DNA of 64,000 bases from Hippophae tibetana (Eukaryota; Streptophyta; Magnoliopsida; Rosales; Elaeagnaceae), in NCBI GenBank assembly GCA_037013495.1, contig CM072812.1, forward strand, positions 63,043,438 through 63,107,437, given 5' to 3'. Below, piece by piece: positions 33,490 to 45,999 of this stretch. The notes beneath the pieces were generated by a model. That model worked only from the letters and a program-made list of their open reading frames with translations, was not told the origin of the DNA and ran no database searches. Each line of letters starts with the position of its first letter. Position 1 is the stretch's first letter. The position numbers and the translations under genes were made by a program.

Positions 33490-34085
33490 GTGTGTCCTTT
33501 TATCTCATTTATTTTTAGTTCATATTCTATTGTCTTCTTTATCATTCTTTTGTGACTTGACTTTTCACAACTTGTATTTCTTAGTCTTTATTGTTGTTTA
33601 TGCTTTTAAAAGATGATTTATATTTATTATTTTTGTTCTTGTGTTGCATGTTTTGGATTTACTATTTTCTTTCTTTTTTTATTGTTTTTCTCTTGATCTG
33701 TGCCTTTGTTTTGTTTTCATCAATATGTTATTTGTGGCGTTTTTAGAGACATCAGGATTAAAGGGGCTTTTAATTTGGGTAATTAGAATTATTTACCTGA
33801 TTTTTTGTTTGAAAAATTAAAAAAATATTTTTAAAATTTATAGTAAATATAATTAAATTTATTCACTAAATTACCCATTATAGACTCTTTCAGTGTAAAT
33901 AGCATTTTTTTTCATAAGTAGAAAACCACATTCATTTTGGGTATAAGGAATTTATATTATTATCCTTTATTATTTTATGAATAGATATCAACTCATTATT
34001 TGTGAAACTCATTTCAGTTCCTTCATTGATATGATATATTTGCTCAACATAATCCCATTTCCCAATATTGCTCTCAATTATACAC
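33490..34085 (+). repeat. Right block of scrambled inverted segments
   Basis: The start of HIPP intron 2 gives way near 33560 to the inverted counterpart of 30150-30270 and, after an unrelated AT-rich stretch, from about 33880 to that of 30960-31200. The latter runs exactly to GCCCTTTTT at about 34085, where tandem array 2 begins. No genes. Confidence 0.6.
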
Positions 34086-34503
34086 ACGCCCTTTTTCTAA
34101 AACTTGATCAGGTTGAAAGCCTAATACAGGGATGTGAACTGCAAGATGTGGAGCTTCTTAAATCAACTAAAAAATCACAAGAAGATGTGGCACTGGCGAC
34201 AAAGGAATATGCTAAATCTAAAGCTACGAAAGATGTTATAAAATCACTAACTGCTTAGGACAGATAAGACAAGACTGAGATCAGACTTTCTAAGTCTGTA
34301 GTACCATCTAATGTTGATTTGATAAAGCAATTAGACAGCAAAGCCACTAAACAAGGAAAGAAATCTGAGACATTTTCTCTAATTAGATCCTAGCAGACAA
34401 CTTTATTGTAGCTGAAAGATGTCATTTTGTCAACTATGGAAAAAAGAAGAGCAAGAAAAGAAAAAAGTAAAAAATGAAAAAAAATGAACTTTTCAATCAA
34501 GAA
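34086..34503 (+). pseudogene. First PRAF-derived unit of array 2
   Basis: The array starts inside the intron end, CTTTTTCTAAAACTTGATCAG, followed by an exon start that reads QVESLIQGCELQDVELLKST if the CAG is included, then DVIKSLTA. This unit is closer to the family coiled coil than most (VESL, ALATKEYAKSKATKD). A TAG at 34256-34258 stands where glutamine is expected, and the [20 protein letters not shown] part follows after further changes. It is cut off near 34503 by the LTR-like insertion. Confidence 0.8.
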
Positions 34504-35475
34504 GTGCCAAAAAATTGATGCTTATTTTCGCAAGTGTATGAATCGTTCAAGTAATAAAGTGTACAAAAAGTATGGATATCGAACCCACAAGGAATGGCGT
34601 TACTAAGTACCGAAATTGACTAACCCTAATTTTATTTGAAAACTGAATTGTTGAAATTGTTTTAAAAGCAAATTAACATAAAACTAAACGCAAATAACAA
34701 AATTTAATGTTGTTCACAAATGATTAAAAACGCTAAGGCATTTGATTTCACTAAATCAATTCAATTCGATTTCAAGTCATGTTATAAGAGAATCAAAGCT
34801 AAAAGTGATGGTTGAAAAACCCAAACTTATCTAATACTCTCTCTCAAGTTATATTAGAATTACTTATCTATGAAAACCAACTATATTTCTATGAAGATTT
34901 AATCACAAATAAGCACATTACGATTTATGGAATTTCTAGAATAACCACATACATCATGCATTAGGTGTCAAACTCGCATTCAACATACGGTATTTATCAC
35001 AAGAAGCATTCATTACACATCTCCTATCGGTCTCAATATAATGCAACAAATCATCTAAATCTTGATCAGAAATTTAAAAACATTAAGCATGGAAATAAAT
35101 ACTCAACTTGAAAACAATGAATTCATATAACAATAACAAAAGAAATCAGATTTCCTTGATTTAACTACATCATAGCCTTAGCAAAAATGAATTAGTTCAT
35201 AACGGAAATAAGAAAAACCATTATTTCAATTGAATCCATGAATAACAAAACTGAACAAATTGCAGAATATAAAAGCTAAGGAGAAGAGATGAAAAACTCT
35301 AGAAGATGAAGACTTGGTAGCAACAATGGTGAAGATCCTCCAAGTTTCTCCAAAATTTCTATATCTCCGCCAAAAATCGCTTTGAACTCCCCTCCCTGCC
35401 GTGTCCCCTTTCTCCATCATATTGTATATATAGATCTAGGGTTTTGGGGGTAATTTTGGAACAAAACAACCAAAA
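34504..35475 (-). mobile_element. Solo-LTR-like insertion in array 2
   Basis: Array sequence stops at GAAGTGC and resumes at TATGTCGGTAGTATCC, with about 950 bp of foreign DNA between and roughly 380 bp of array missing. On the minus strand the insert has a TATA-like CTATATATACAATAT near 35430, a mid-length leader, and ends GGGTTCGATATCC, ACACTTGCGAAAA and GCATCA at 34516. This order fits one LTR (promoter to end) in minus orientation without internal region. A 64-codon frame at 35420-35226 is not recognised. Runs of A at both sides prevent a sure target-site call. Confidence 0.5.
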
Positions 35476-38400
35476 AAATGTGTCATTTTGTATGTCGGTA
35501 GTATCCTCTTATTTTGATTGGATAAAGAAATTAGACAGCAAAGCCCCTAAAGAAGGAAAGAAATCTAAGACATTTTCTCTACCTAGATCCTCACATACAA
35601 CTTTATTGCATCTGAAAGTTGCCATTTTGTAAACTATGGAAAAAAAGAAGGGAAATAAAAGAAAAAAGTAAAAAAGGAAAAAAATGAACTTTTCAATCAA
35701 GAAGTGCTTGAGTTGCGGTCTCAGGTATACTCGTCATTTAATACTTCCGTTTTCATTTTAGTTTTAATTGAATGATATGTCTGGAGGAATGAATCTTTTA
35801 GTATCTGTCTAATACTTAAGCTAATGGCTCTGTGCCTTTTTGTAGAACATGATCAAGTTGAATGCCTAAGAGAGAGATGTTTACTACAGGAAGTGAGGTT
35901 CTAAAATCAACTAAGAAAGCACAAGAACCTATGGCCCTGGTGACAAGGGAATCTTCTAAATCTAAACTGCTAAAGAAGTTATAGAATCACTAACTACTCA
36001 CACAGATTACAAAAGAATGAGATCAGACTTTCTTAGTCAGTAGTCCCCTCTAATGGTGATTTTGATAAAGAAATTAGACAGCAAATCCACTAACAAGGAA
36101 AGAAATCTGAGACATTTTCTCTAGTTGGATCCTCATAGACACCTTTACAGCAGCTGAAATATGTTATTTTGTCAACTATGAAATATAAAAAAAGAAAGAA
36201 AAGAGGAGAGGAAAAAAGAACAAAAAAATGAACTTTTGAATCCAGAAGTTCTTAAGGAGTGTTCTCAGGAATACTTATTATTTAGGACTTCCTTTTAGTT
36301 TAAGTTATAACTTTAATGATATGCTTGGAGGAAGGAGTCTTTAGTTGTCAAGTGGTTAATTCTAACACAAATAGCTCTGTGCCTTTTTCTAAAACTTGAT
36401 CAGGTTTAAAGGCTAAGAAAGAGATGTGAACTACAAGAAGTGTAGCTTTTTAAATCAACTAAGAAATCACAAGAAGCTTCGGCACTAGTGACAGGGGAAT
36501 CTGCTATATCTAAAGCAGCGAAAGATGTAATAAAATCACTAACTGCTCTGGATAGATTAGACAAGACTTAGATAAGACTTTGAATGTCTAGAGTACCATC
36601 TAATGTTGATTTGATAAAGAAATTAGAAAGCAAAGCCGCTAAAAAAGGAAAGAAATCTAAGACGTTTTCTCTACCCAGATCCTCGCAAACAACTTTATTG
36701 CAGCTCAAAGATGTTTTTTTGTCAACTATGGAAAAAAAGGGAAAGAAAAGAAAAAAGGAAAAAAAGGAAAAAAACAAACTTTTCAATAAAGAAGTGTTTG
36801 AGTTATGATATCAGGTATACTTGTGATTTAAGACTTCCCTTTTGATATTAGTGTTAATTTAATGATATGCCTGAAGGAAGGAGTCTTTTAGTATCTGTTT
36901 GATACTAAAGGTAATGGCTCTGTGCCTTTTTGTAGAACATGAGCATGTTGAATGCCTAAGACAGAGCTGTTTACTGCGAGAAGTGAGGTTCTGAAATCCA
37001 CTAAGAAACACAAGGAGATGTGGCCCTCGTGACAGGGGTATCTGCAAAATCTAAACAACAAATAAAGTTATAAAATCACTAACTACTCAAGACATATTAG
37101 GCAAGAATGAGATCAGATTTTCTATGTCGGTAGTTTCCTCTTGTTTTGATTTGATAAAGAAATTAGACAACAAAGCCCCTAAAGAAGGAAAGAAATGTAA
37201 GACATTTTCTATACCTAGTTCCTCACATACAACTTTATTGCAGCTGAAAGATGTCATTTTGTCAACTATGGAAAAAAAGAAGGGAAATAAAAGAAAAAAG
37301 TAAAAAAGGAAAAAAAATGAACTTTTCAATCAAGAAGTGCTTGAGTTGCGGTCTCAGGTATACTCGTGATTTAATACATCCGTTTTGATTTGCGTTTTAA
37401 TTGAATGATATGTCTGGAGGAATGAGTATTTTAGTATCTCTTTAATACTTAAGCTAATGGCTCTGTGCCTTTTTGTAGAACATGATCAAGTTGAATGCCT
37501 AAGAGAGAGATGTTTACTACAAGAAGTGAGGTTCTGAAATCAACTAAGAAAGCACAAGAACCTATGGCCCAGGTGACAAGGGAATCTTCTAAATCTAAAC
37601 TGCTAAAGAAGTTATTGAATCACTAACTGCTAACACAGATTACAAAAGACCGAGTTAAGACTTTCTACGTCGGTAGTACCTTCTAATGAGGATTTGATAA
37701 AGAAATTAGACCGCAAAGCTGCTAAACAAGGAAAGAAATTGGAGACATTTTCTCTAGTTGGATCCTCGTAGACTCCTTTATAGCAGCTGAAATATGTTAT
37801 TTTGTCAACTATGAAATATAAAAGGAGAAAGAAAAAAAGGAGAGGAAAGAAGGACAAAAAAATTAACTTTTGAATCCAAAAGTTCTTAAGCTGTGTTCTC
37901 AGGTATACTTATTATTTAGGACTTCCTTTTAGTTTAAGTTATAACTTTAATGATATGCTTGGAGGAAGGAGTCTTTAGTTGTCAAGTGGTTAATTCTAAC
38001 ACAAATAGCTATGTGCCTTTTTCTAAAACTTGATCAGGTTTAAAGGCTAAGAAAGAGATGTGAACTGCAAGAAGTGTAGCTTCTTAAATCAACTAAGAAA
38101 TCACAAGAAGCTTCGGCACTGGTGACAGGGGAATCTGCTATATCTAAAGCACCGAAAGATGTAATAAAATCACTAACTGCTCTGGACAGATTAGACAAGA
38201 CAGAGATAAGACTTTCTAAGTCTTTAGTACCATCTAATGTTGATTTGATAAAGCAATTAGAATGCCAAGCCGCTAAAAAAGGAAACAAATCTAAGACATT
38301 TTCTCTACCAAGATCCTCGCAGACAACTTTATTGCAGCTCAAAGATGTTATTTTGTCAACTATGGAAAAAGGGGAAATAAAAGAAAAAAGGAAAAAAGGA

Positions 38401-40746
38401 AAAAAAATGAATTTTTAAATCAAGAAGTGCTTGAGTTATTATATCAGGTATACTTGTGATTTAACACTTCCCTTTTGATTTTAGTGTTAATTTAATGATA
38501 TGCCTGAAGGAAGGAGTCTTTTAGTGTCTTTTTAATACTAAAGGTAATGGCTCTAGGCCTTTTTGTAGAACATGATCAAGTTGAATGCCTAACAGAGAGA
38601 TGTTTACTACAAGAAGTGAGGTTCTAAAATCCACTAAGAAACACAAGGAGCTATGGCCCTGGGGACAGGGGTATCTGCTAAATCTAAACTAGATATAAAG
38701 TTATAAAATAACTACCTACTCAAGACATATTAGGCAAGAATGAGATCATATTTTCTATGTCGGTAGTATCCTCTTATTTTGATTTGATACAGAAATTAGA
38801 CAGTAAAGCCCCTAAAGAAGGAAAGAAATCTAAGACATTTTCTCTACCTAGATGCTCAAATACAACTTTATTGCAGTTGAAAGATGTCATTTTGTCAACT
38901 ATGGAAAAAAAGAAGGGGAATAAAAGAAAAAAGTAAAAAAGGAAAAAAATGAACTTTCCAATCAAGAAGTGCTTGAGTTGCGGTCTCAGGTATACTCGTG
39001 ATTTAATACTTCCGTTTTGATTTTAATTTTAATTGAATAATATATCTGGTGGAATGAGTCTATTAGTATCTGTTTAATACTTAAGCTAATGGCTCTGTGC
39101 CTTTTTCTAGAACATGGTCAAGTTGAATGCCTAAGAGAGAGATTATTACTACAAGAAGTGAGGTTCTGAAATCAACTAAGAAAGCACAAGAACCTATGGC
39201 CCTGGTGACAAGGGAATCTTCTAAATCTAATCTGCTAAAGAAGTTATAGAATCACTAAGTGCTCACACCGATTACAAAAGATCGAGTTAAGACTTTCTAA
39301 GTCGGTAGTACCCTCTAATGGTGATTTGATAAAGAAATTAGACAGCAAAGCTGCTAAACAAGGAAAGAAATCGGAGACATTTTCTCTAGTTGGATCCTCG
39401 TAGACTCCTTTATAGCAGCTGAAATATGTTATTTTGTCAACTATGAAATATAAAAGGAGAAAGAAAAGAGGAGAGGAAAAAAGGACAAAAAAATTAACTT
39501 TTGAATCCAAAAGTTCTTAAGCTGTGTTCTCAGGTATACTTATTATTTAGGACTTCCTTTTAGTTTAAGTTATAACTTTAATGATATGCTTGGAAGAAGG
39601 AGTCTTTAGTTGTCAAGTGGTTAATTCTAACACAAATAGCTCTGTGCCTTTTTCTAAAACTTGATCAGGTTTAAAGGCTAAGAAAGTGATGTGAACTGCA
39701 AGAAGTGTAGCTTCTTAAATCAACTAAGAAATCACAAGAAGCTTCGGCACTGGTGACAGGGGAATCTACTATATCTAAAGCAGTGAAGATGTAATAAAAT
39801 CACTAACTGCTCTGGGCAGATTAGACAAGACAGAGATTAGACTTTCTAAGTCTTTACTACCATCTAATGTTGATTTGATAAAGCAATTAGAATGCCAAGC
39901 TGCTAAAAAAGGAAACAAATCTAAGACATTTTCTCTACCTAGATCCTCGCAGACAACTTTATTGCAGTTGAAAGATGTTATTTTGTCAACTATTGTAAAA
40001 GGGGAAATAAAAGAAAAAAGGAAAAAAATGAATTTTGCAATCAAGAAGTGCTTGAGTTATTATATCAGGTATACTTGTGATTTAACACTTCCCTTTGATT
40101 TTAGTGTTAATTTAATGATATGCCTGAAGGAAGGAGTCTTTTAGTATCTGTTTAATACTAAAGGTAATGGCTCTAGGCCTTTTTGTAGAACATGATCAAG
40201 TTGAATGCCTAACAGAGAGATGTTTACTACAAGAAGTGAGGTTCTAAAATCCACTAAGAAACACAAGGAGCTATGGCCCTGGTGACAGGGGTATTTGCTA
40301 AATCTAAACTACAAATAAAGTTATACAATCACTAACTACTCAAGACATATTAGGCAAGAATGAGATGAGATTTTCTATGTCGGTAGTATCCTCTTATTTT
40401 GATTTGATAAAGAAATTAGACAGCTAATCCACTAACAAGGAAAGAAATCTGAGACATTTTCTCTAGTTGGATCCTCGTAGACACCTTTATAGCAGCTGAA
40501 ATATGTTATTTTGTCAACTATGAAATATAATAAGAGAAAAAAAAGAGGAGAGTAAAAAAGGAAAAAAAAATGAACTTTTGAATCTAGAAGTTCTTAAGCA
40601 GTGTTCTAAGGTATACTTATTATTTAGGACTTCCTTTTAGATTTTAGTTATAATTTCAATGATATGCCTGGAGGAAGGAGTCTTTAGTTGGCAAGTGTTT
40701 AATTCTAACGCATAGAGCTCTATGCCTTTTTCTAAAACCTGAGCTG

Positions 40747-41004
40747 GTTGAAAGGCTAAGAAAGAGATGTGAACTACAAGAAGTGGAGCTTCTTAAATCA
40801 ACTAAGAAATCACAAGATGCTTCGGCCCTGGTGACAGAGGAATATACTAAATCTAAAGCAGCAAAAGATGTTATAAAATCACTAACTGCTATGGACAAAT
40901 TAGACGAGACAGAGATTAGACTTTCTAAGTCTGTAGTACCATCTAATGTTGATTTGATAAAGCAATTAGAAAGCCAAGGCGCTAAAAAAGGAAAGAAATC
41001 TTAG
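40747..41004 (+). pseudogene. Well-preserved C-type PRAF exon copy
   Basis: From GTTGAAAGG at 40747 the frame is open for 85 codons: coiled coil (CELQEVELLKSTKKSQDASA, KAAKDVIKSLTAMDKL), then [20 protein letters not shown] and GAKKGKKS before a TAG at 41002-41004. It keeps GAG in EVELL, which most later C copies changed to a stop. The acceptor is altered (GAGCTG before GTTGAA). Confidence 0.75.
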
Positions 41005-43995
41005 ACATTTTCTCTACCTAGATCCTCGCGGACCACTTTATTGCAGCTGAAAGATGTTATTTTGTCAACTATGGAAAAAAAGGGAAAGAAAAGAAAAAAG
41101 GAAAAAAGGAAAAAAATGAACTTTTCAATCAAGAAGTGCTTGAGTTACGATATCAGGTATACTTGTGATTTAAGACTTCCCTTTTGATTCTAGTGTTAAT
41201 TTAATGATATGCCTGAAGGAAGGAGTCTTTTAGTATCTGTTTGATACTAAAGCTAATGGCTCTGTGCGTTTTTTTTAGAACATCATCACGTTGAATGCCT
41301 AAGACAGAGATGTTTACTGCGAGAAGTGAGGTTGTGAAATCCACTAAGAAAGCACTAGGAGCTATGGCCTTGGTGACAGGGGTATCTGCTAAATCTAAAC
41401 TACTAATAAAGTTATAAAATCACTAACTACTCAAGACATATTAGGCAAGAATGAGATCATATTCTCTATGTCGGTAGTATCCTCTAATTTGGATTTGATA
41501 AAGAAATTAGACAACAAATCCCCTAACGAAGGAAAGAAATCTAAGACATTTTCTCTACCTAGATCCTCACATTAAACTTTATTGCAGTTGAAAGATGTCA
41601 TTTTGTCAACTATGGAAAAAAAAGGGAAATAAAAGAAATAAGTAAAAAAGGAAAAAAAATGAACTTTTCAATCAAGAAGTGCTTGAGTTGGGGTCTCAGG
41701 TATACTCGTGATTTAATACTTCCGTTTTGATTTTAGTTTTAATTTAATGATATGTCTAGAGGAAGGAGTCTTTTAGTATCTGTTTAATACTTAAGCTAAT
41801 GGCTCTGTGCCTTTTTGTAGAACATGATCAAGTTGAATGCCTAAGAGAGAGATGTTTACTACAAGAAGTGAGGTTCTGAAATCAACTAAGAAAGCACAAG
41901 AACCTACGGCCCTGGTGACAAGTGAATCTTCTAAATCTAAACTACTAAAGAAGTTATAGAATCACTAAGTACTCAAACAGATTACAAAAGACTGAGATGA
42001 GACTTTCTTAGTCACCAGTACCCTCTAATGGTGATTTGATAAAGAAATTAGAGAGCAAATTCACTAACCAGGAAAGAAATCTGAGACATTTTTTTTAGTT
42101 GGATCCTCGTAGACACCTTTATAGCAGCTGAAATATGTTATTTTGTCAACTATGAAATAAAAAAAGAGGATAGGAAAAAAGGACAAAAAAATGAACTTTT
42201 TAATCCAAAAGTTCTTAAGTAGTGTTCTAAGGTCTACTTATTATTTAGGACATCCTTTTAGATTTTAGTTATAATTTTAATGATATGCCTGGAGGAAGGA
42301 GTCTTTAGTTGTTAAGTGTTTAATTCTAACGAAATAGCTCTATGCCTTTTTCTAAAACTTGATTAGGTTGAAATGCTAAGAAAGAGATTTGAACTTCAAG
42401 AAGTGTAGCTTCTTAAATCAACTATGAAATCACAAGAAGCTTCGGCACTGGTGACAGAGGAATCTGCTAAATCTAAAGCAGCGAAAAATGTTATAAAATC
42501 ACTAACTTCTCTAGATAGATTGGTAAACACTTAAATAAGACTTTCAATGTCTACAGTACCATCTAATGTTGATTTGATAAAGCAATTAGAAAGCCAAGGC
42601 GCTAAAAAAGGAAAGAAATCTTAGAAATTTTCTCTACCTAGATCCTCGTAGACAACTTTATTGCAGCTGAAAGATGTTATTTTGTCAACTATGGAAAAAA
42701 AGGGAAAGAAAAGAAAAAAAAGGAAAAAAGGAAAGAATGAACTTTTCAATCAAGAAGTGCTTGAGTTAAGATATCAGGTATACTTGTGATTTAACACTTC
42801 ACTTTTGATTTTAGTGTTTATTTAATGATATGCCTAAAGGAAGGAGTCTTTTAGTATCTGTTTGATACTAAAGGTAATGGCTCTATGCCTTTTTGTAGAA
42901 CATGAGCACATTGAATACCTAACACAGAGATGTTTCCTGCGAGAAGTGAGGTTCTGAAATCCAATAAGAAAGCACAAGTAGCTATGGCCCTGGTGACAGA
43001 GGAATCTGCTAAATCTAAACTACTAATAAAGTTATAAAATCACTAACTACTCAAGACATATTAGGCAAGAATGAGATCAGATTTTCTATGTCGGTAGTAT
43101 CCTCTTATTTTGATTTGATACAGAAATTAGACAACAAAGCCCCTAAAGAAGGAAAGAAATATAAGACATTTTCTCTACCTAGATCCTCACATACAACTTT
43201 ATTACAGCTGAAAGATGTCATTTTGTCAACTATAGAAAAAAAGGGAAATAAAAGAAAAAAGTAAAAAAGGAAAAAAATGAACTTTTCAATCAAGAAGTGC
43301 TTGAGTTTTGGTCTCACGTATACTCGTGATTTAATACTTCCGTTTTGATTTTAGTTTTAATTTAAAGATATGTCTGGAGGAAGGAGTGTTTTAGTATATG
43401 TTTAATACTTAAGCTAGTGGCTCTGTGCCTTTTTGTAGAACATGATCAAGTTGAATACCTAAGAGAGAGATGTTTACTACAAGAAATGAGGTTCTGAAAT
43501 CAACTAAGAAAGCACAAGAACCTATGGCCCTGCTGACAAGGGAATCTTCTAAATCTAAACTACTAAAGAAGTTATAGAATCACTAACTACTCACACAGAT
43601 TACAAAAGACTGAGATCAGACTTTCTTAGTCAGCAATACCCTCTAATGGTGATTTGATAAAGAAATTAGACAGTAAATCCACTCACCAGGAAAGAAATCT
43701 GAGACATTTTCTCTAGTTGGATCCTCGTAGACACCTTTATAGCAGCTGAAATATGTTATTTTGTCAATTATGAAATATAAAAAGAGAGAGAAAAGAGGAG
43801 AGGAAAAAAGGACAAAACAATTAACTTTTGAATCCAAAAGTTCTTAAATTGTGTTCTCATGTATACTTATTATTTAGGACTTCCTTATAGTTTAAGTTAT
43901 AACTTTAATGATATGCTTGGAGGAAGGAGTCTTTAGTTGTCAAGTGTTTAATTCTAACGCAAATAGCTTTGTGTCTTTTTCTAAAACTTAATCAG

Positions 43996-44406
43996 GTTGA
44001 AAGGCTAAGAAAGAGACGTGAACTGCAAGAAGTGTAGCTTCTTAAATCAACTAAGAAATCACAAGAAGCTTCGGCACTAGTGATAGGGGAATCTGCTAAA
44101 TCTAAAGAAGCGAAAGATGTAATAAAATCACTAACTCCTCTGGACAGATTAGACAAGACAGAGATTAGACTTTCTAAGTCTACAGTACCATCTAATGTTG
44201 ATTTGATAAAGCAATTAGAATGCCAAGCCGCTAAAAAAGGAAAGAAATCTAAGAAATTTTCTCTACCTAGATCCTCGCAGACAACTTTATTGCAGCTGAA
44301 AGATGTTATTTTGTCAACTATGGAAAAAGGGGAAAGAAAAGAAAAAAAGGAAAAAAGGAAGAAAAATGAATTTTTCAATAAAGAAGTGCTTTAGTTATTA
44401 TATCAG
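43996..44406 (+). pseudogene. C-type PRAF exon copy with full 411-bp exon
   Basis: Between an acceptor (TTAATCAG) and a donor (TATCAG-GTATAC) lies an exon of 411 bp, divisible by three, phase 0 at both ends. A TAG at 44035-44037 (GTG-TAG for EVE) and a TAG near 44392 interrupt it. From 44080 to 44394 it is open for 104 codons, spanning [53 protein letters not shown] and a Lys/Glu-rich purine tract. Confidence 0.8.
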
Positions 44407-45084
44407 GTATACTTGTGATTTAACACTTCCCTTTTGATTTTAGTGTTAATTTAATGATATGCCTGAAGGAAGGAGTCTTTTAGTATCTATTTAATACTAA
44501 AGGTAATGGCTCTAGGCCTTTTTGTAGAACATGATCAAGTTGAATGCCTAACAAAGAGATGTTTACTACAAGAAGTGAGGTTCTGAAATCAACTAAGAAA
44601 GCACAAGAACCTATGGCACTGGTGACAAGGGAATCCACTAAATCTAAATTGCGAAAGAAGTTATAAAATCACTAACTGCTCAGGACAGATTACAAAAGAA
44701 TGAGATCAGACTTTCTAAGTTAGCAATACCCACTAATTGTGATTTGATAAAGAAATTAGACAGCAAATCCACAAACAAGGAAAGAAATTTTATACATTTT
44801 CTATAGTTGGTTCTCGTAGACACCTTTATAGCAGCTGCAATATGTAATTTTGTCAACTATGAAATAAAAAAAGAGAAAGAAAAGAGGATAGGAAAAAAGG
44901 ACAAAAAATGAACTTTTGAATCCAGAAGTTCTTAAGGAGTGTTCTAAGGTATACTTATTATTTAGGACTTCCTTTTAGATTTTAGTTATAATTTTAATGA
45001 TATGCCTGGGGGAAGGAGTCTTTAGTTGTCAAGTGTTTAATTCTAACGCAAATAGCTCTGTACCTTTTTCTAAAACCTGATCAG

Positions 45085-45330
45085 GTTGAAAGGCTAAGAA
45101 AGAGATGTGAACTACAAGAAGTGGAGCTTCTTAAATCAACTAAGAAATCACAAGAAGCTTCGGCTCTGGTGACAGAGGAATCTACTAAATCTAAAGCAGC
45201 GAAAGATGTTATAAAATCACTAACTGCTCTGGATAGATTAGACGAGACAGAGATTAGACTTTCTAAGTCTACAGTACCTTCTAATGTTGAATTGATAAAG
45301 CAACTAGAATGCCAAGCCGCTAATAAATGA
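45085..45330 (+). pseudogene. Best-preserved coiled-coil half in array 2
   Basis: An intact acceptor (CTGATCAG at 45077-45084) is followed by 81 open codons from VERLRKRCELQEVELLKSTK through KDVIKSLTALDRLDETEIRL to CQAANK, ending at a TGA at 45328-45330. This is the clearest copy for recognising the PRAF coiled coil. Sequence after the stop continues the unit in the same order. Confidence 0.8.
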
Positions 45331-45999
45331 AAGAAATCTAAGGTATTTTCTCTACCTAGATCCTTGCAGACAACTTTATTGCAGGTGAAAGATGTTATGT
45401 TGTCAACTATGGAAAAAAGGGAAAGAAAAGAAAAAAATGAGAAAGGAAAAAAATGAAATTTTCAATCAAGAAGTGCTTGAGTTACGATATCAGGTATACT
45501 TGTGATTTAAGACTTCCCTTTTGATTTTAGTGTTAATTTAATGATATGCCTGAAGGAAGGAGTCTTTTAGTATCTGTTTGATACTAAAGGTAATGGCTCT
45601 GTGCCATTTGTAGAACATGAGCACGTTGAATACCTAAGACAGAGATGTTTCCTGCGAGAAGTGAGGTTCTGAAATCCACTAAGAAAGCACAAGTAGCTAT
45701 GGCCCTGGTGACAGAGGAATCTGCTAAATCTAAACTACTAATAAAGTTATAAAATCACTAACTACTCAAGACATATTAGGCAAGAATGAGATCAGATTTT
45801 CTATGTCGGTAGTATCCTATATTTTGATTTGATACATAAATTAGACAGTAAAGCCCCTAAAGAAGGAAAGAAATCTAAGACATTTTCTCTACCTAGATCC
45901 TCACATGAAACTTTATTGCAGCTGAAAGATGTCATTTTGTCAATTATGGAAAAAAAAAGGAAATAAAAGAAAAAAGTAAAAAAGGAAAAAAATGAACTT

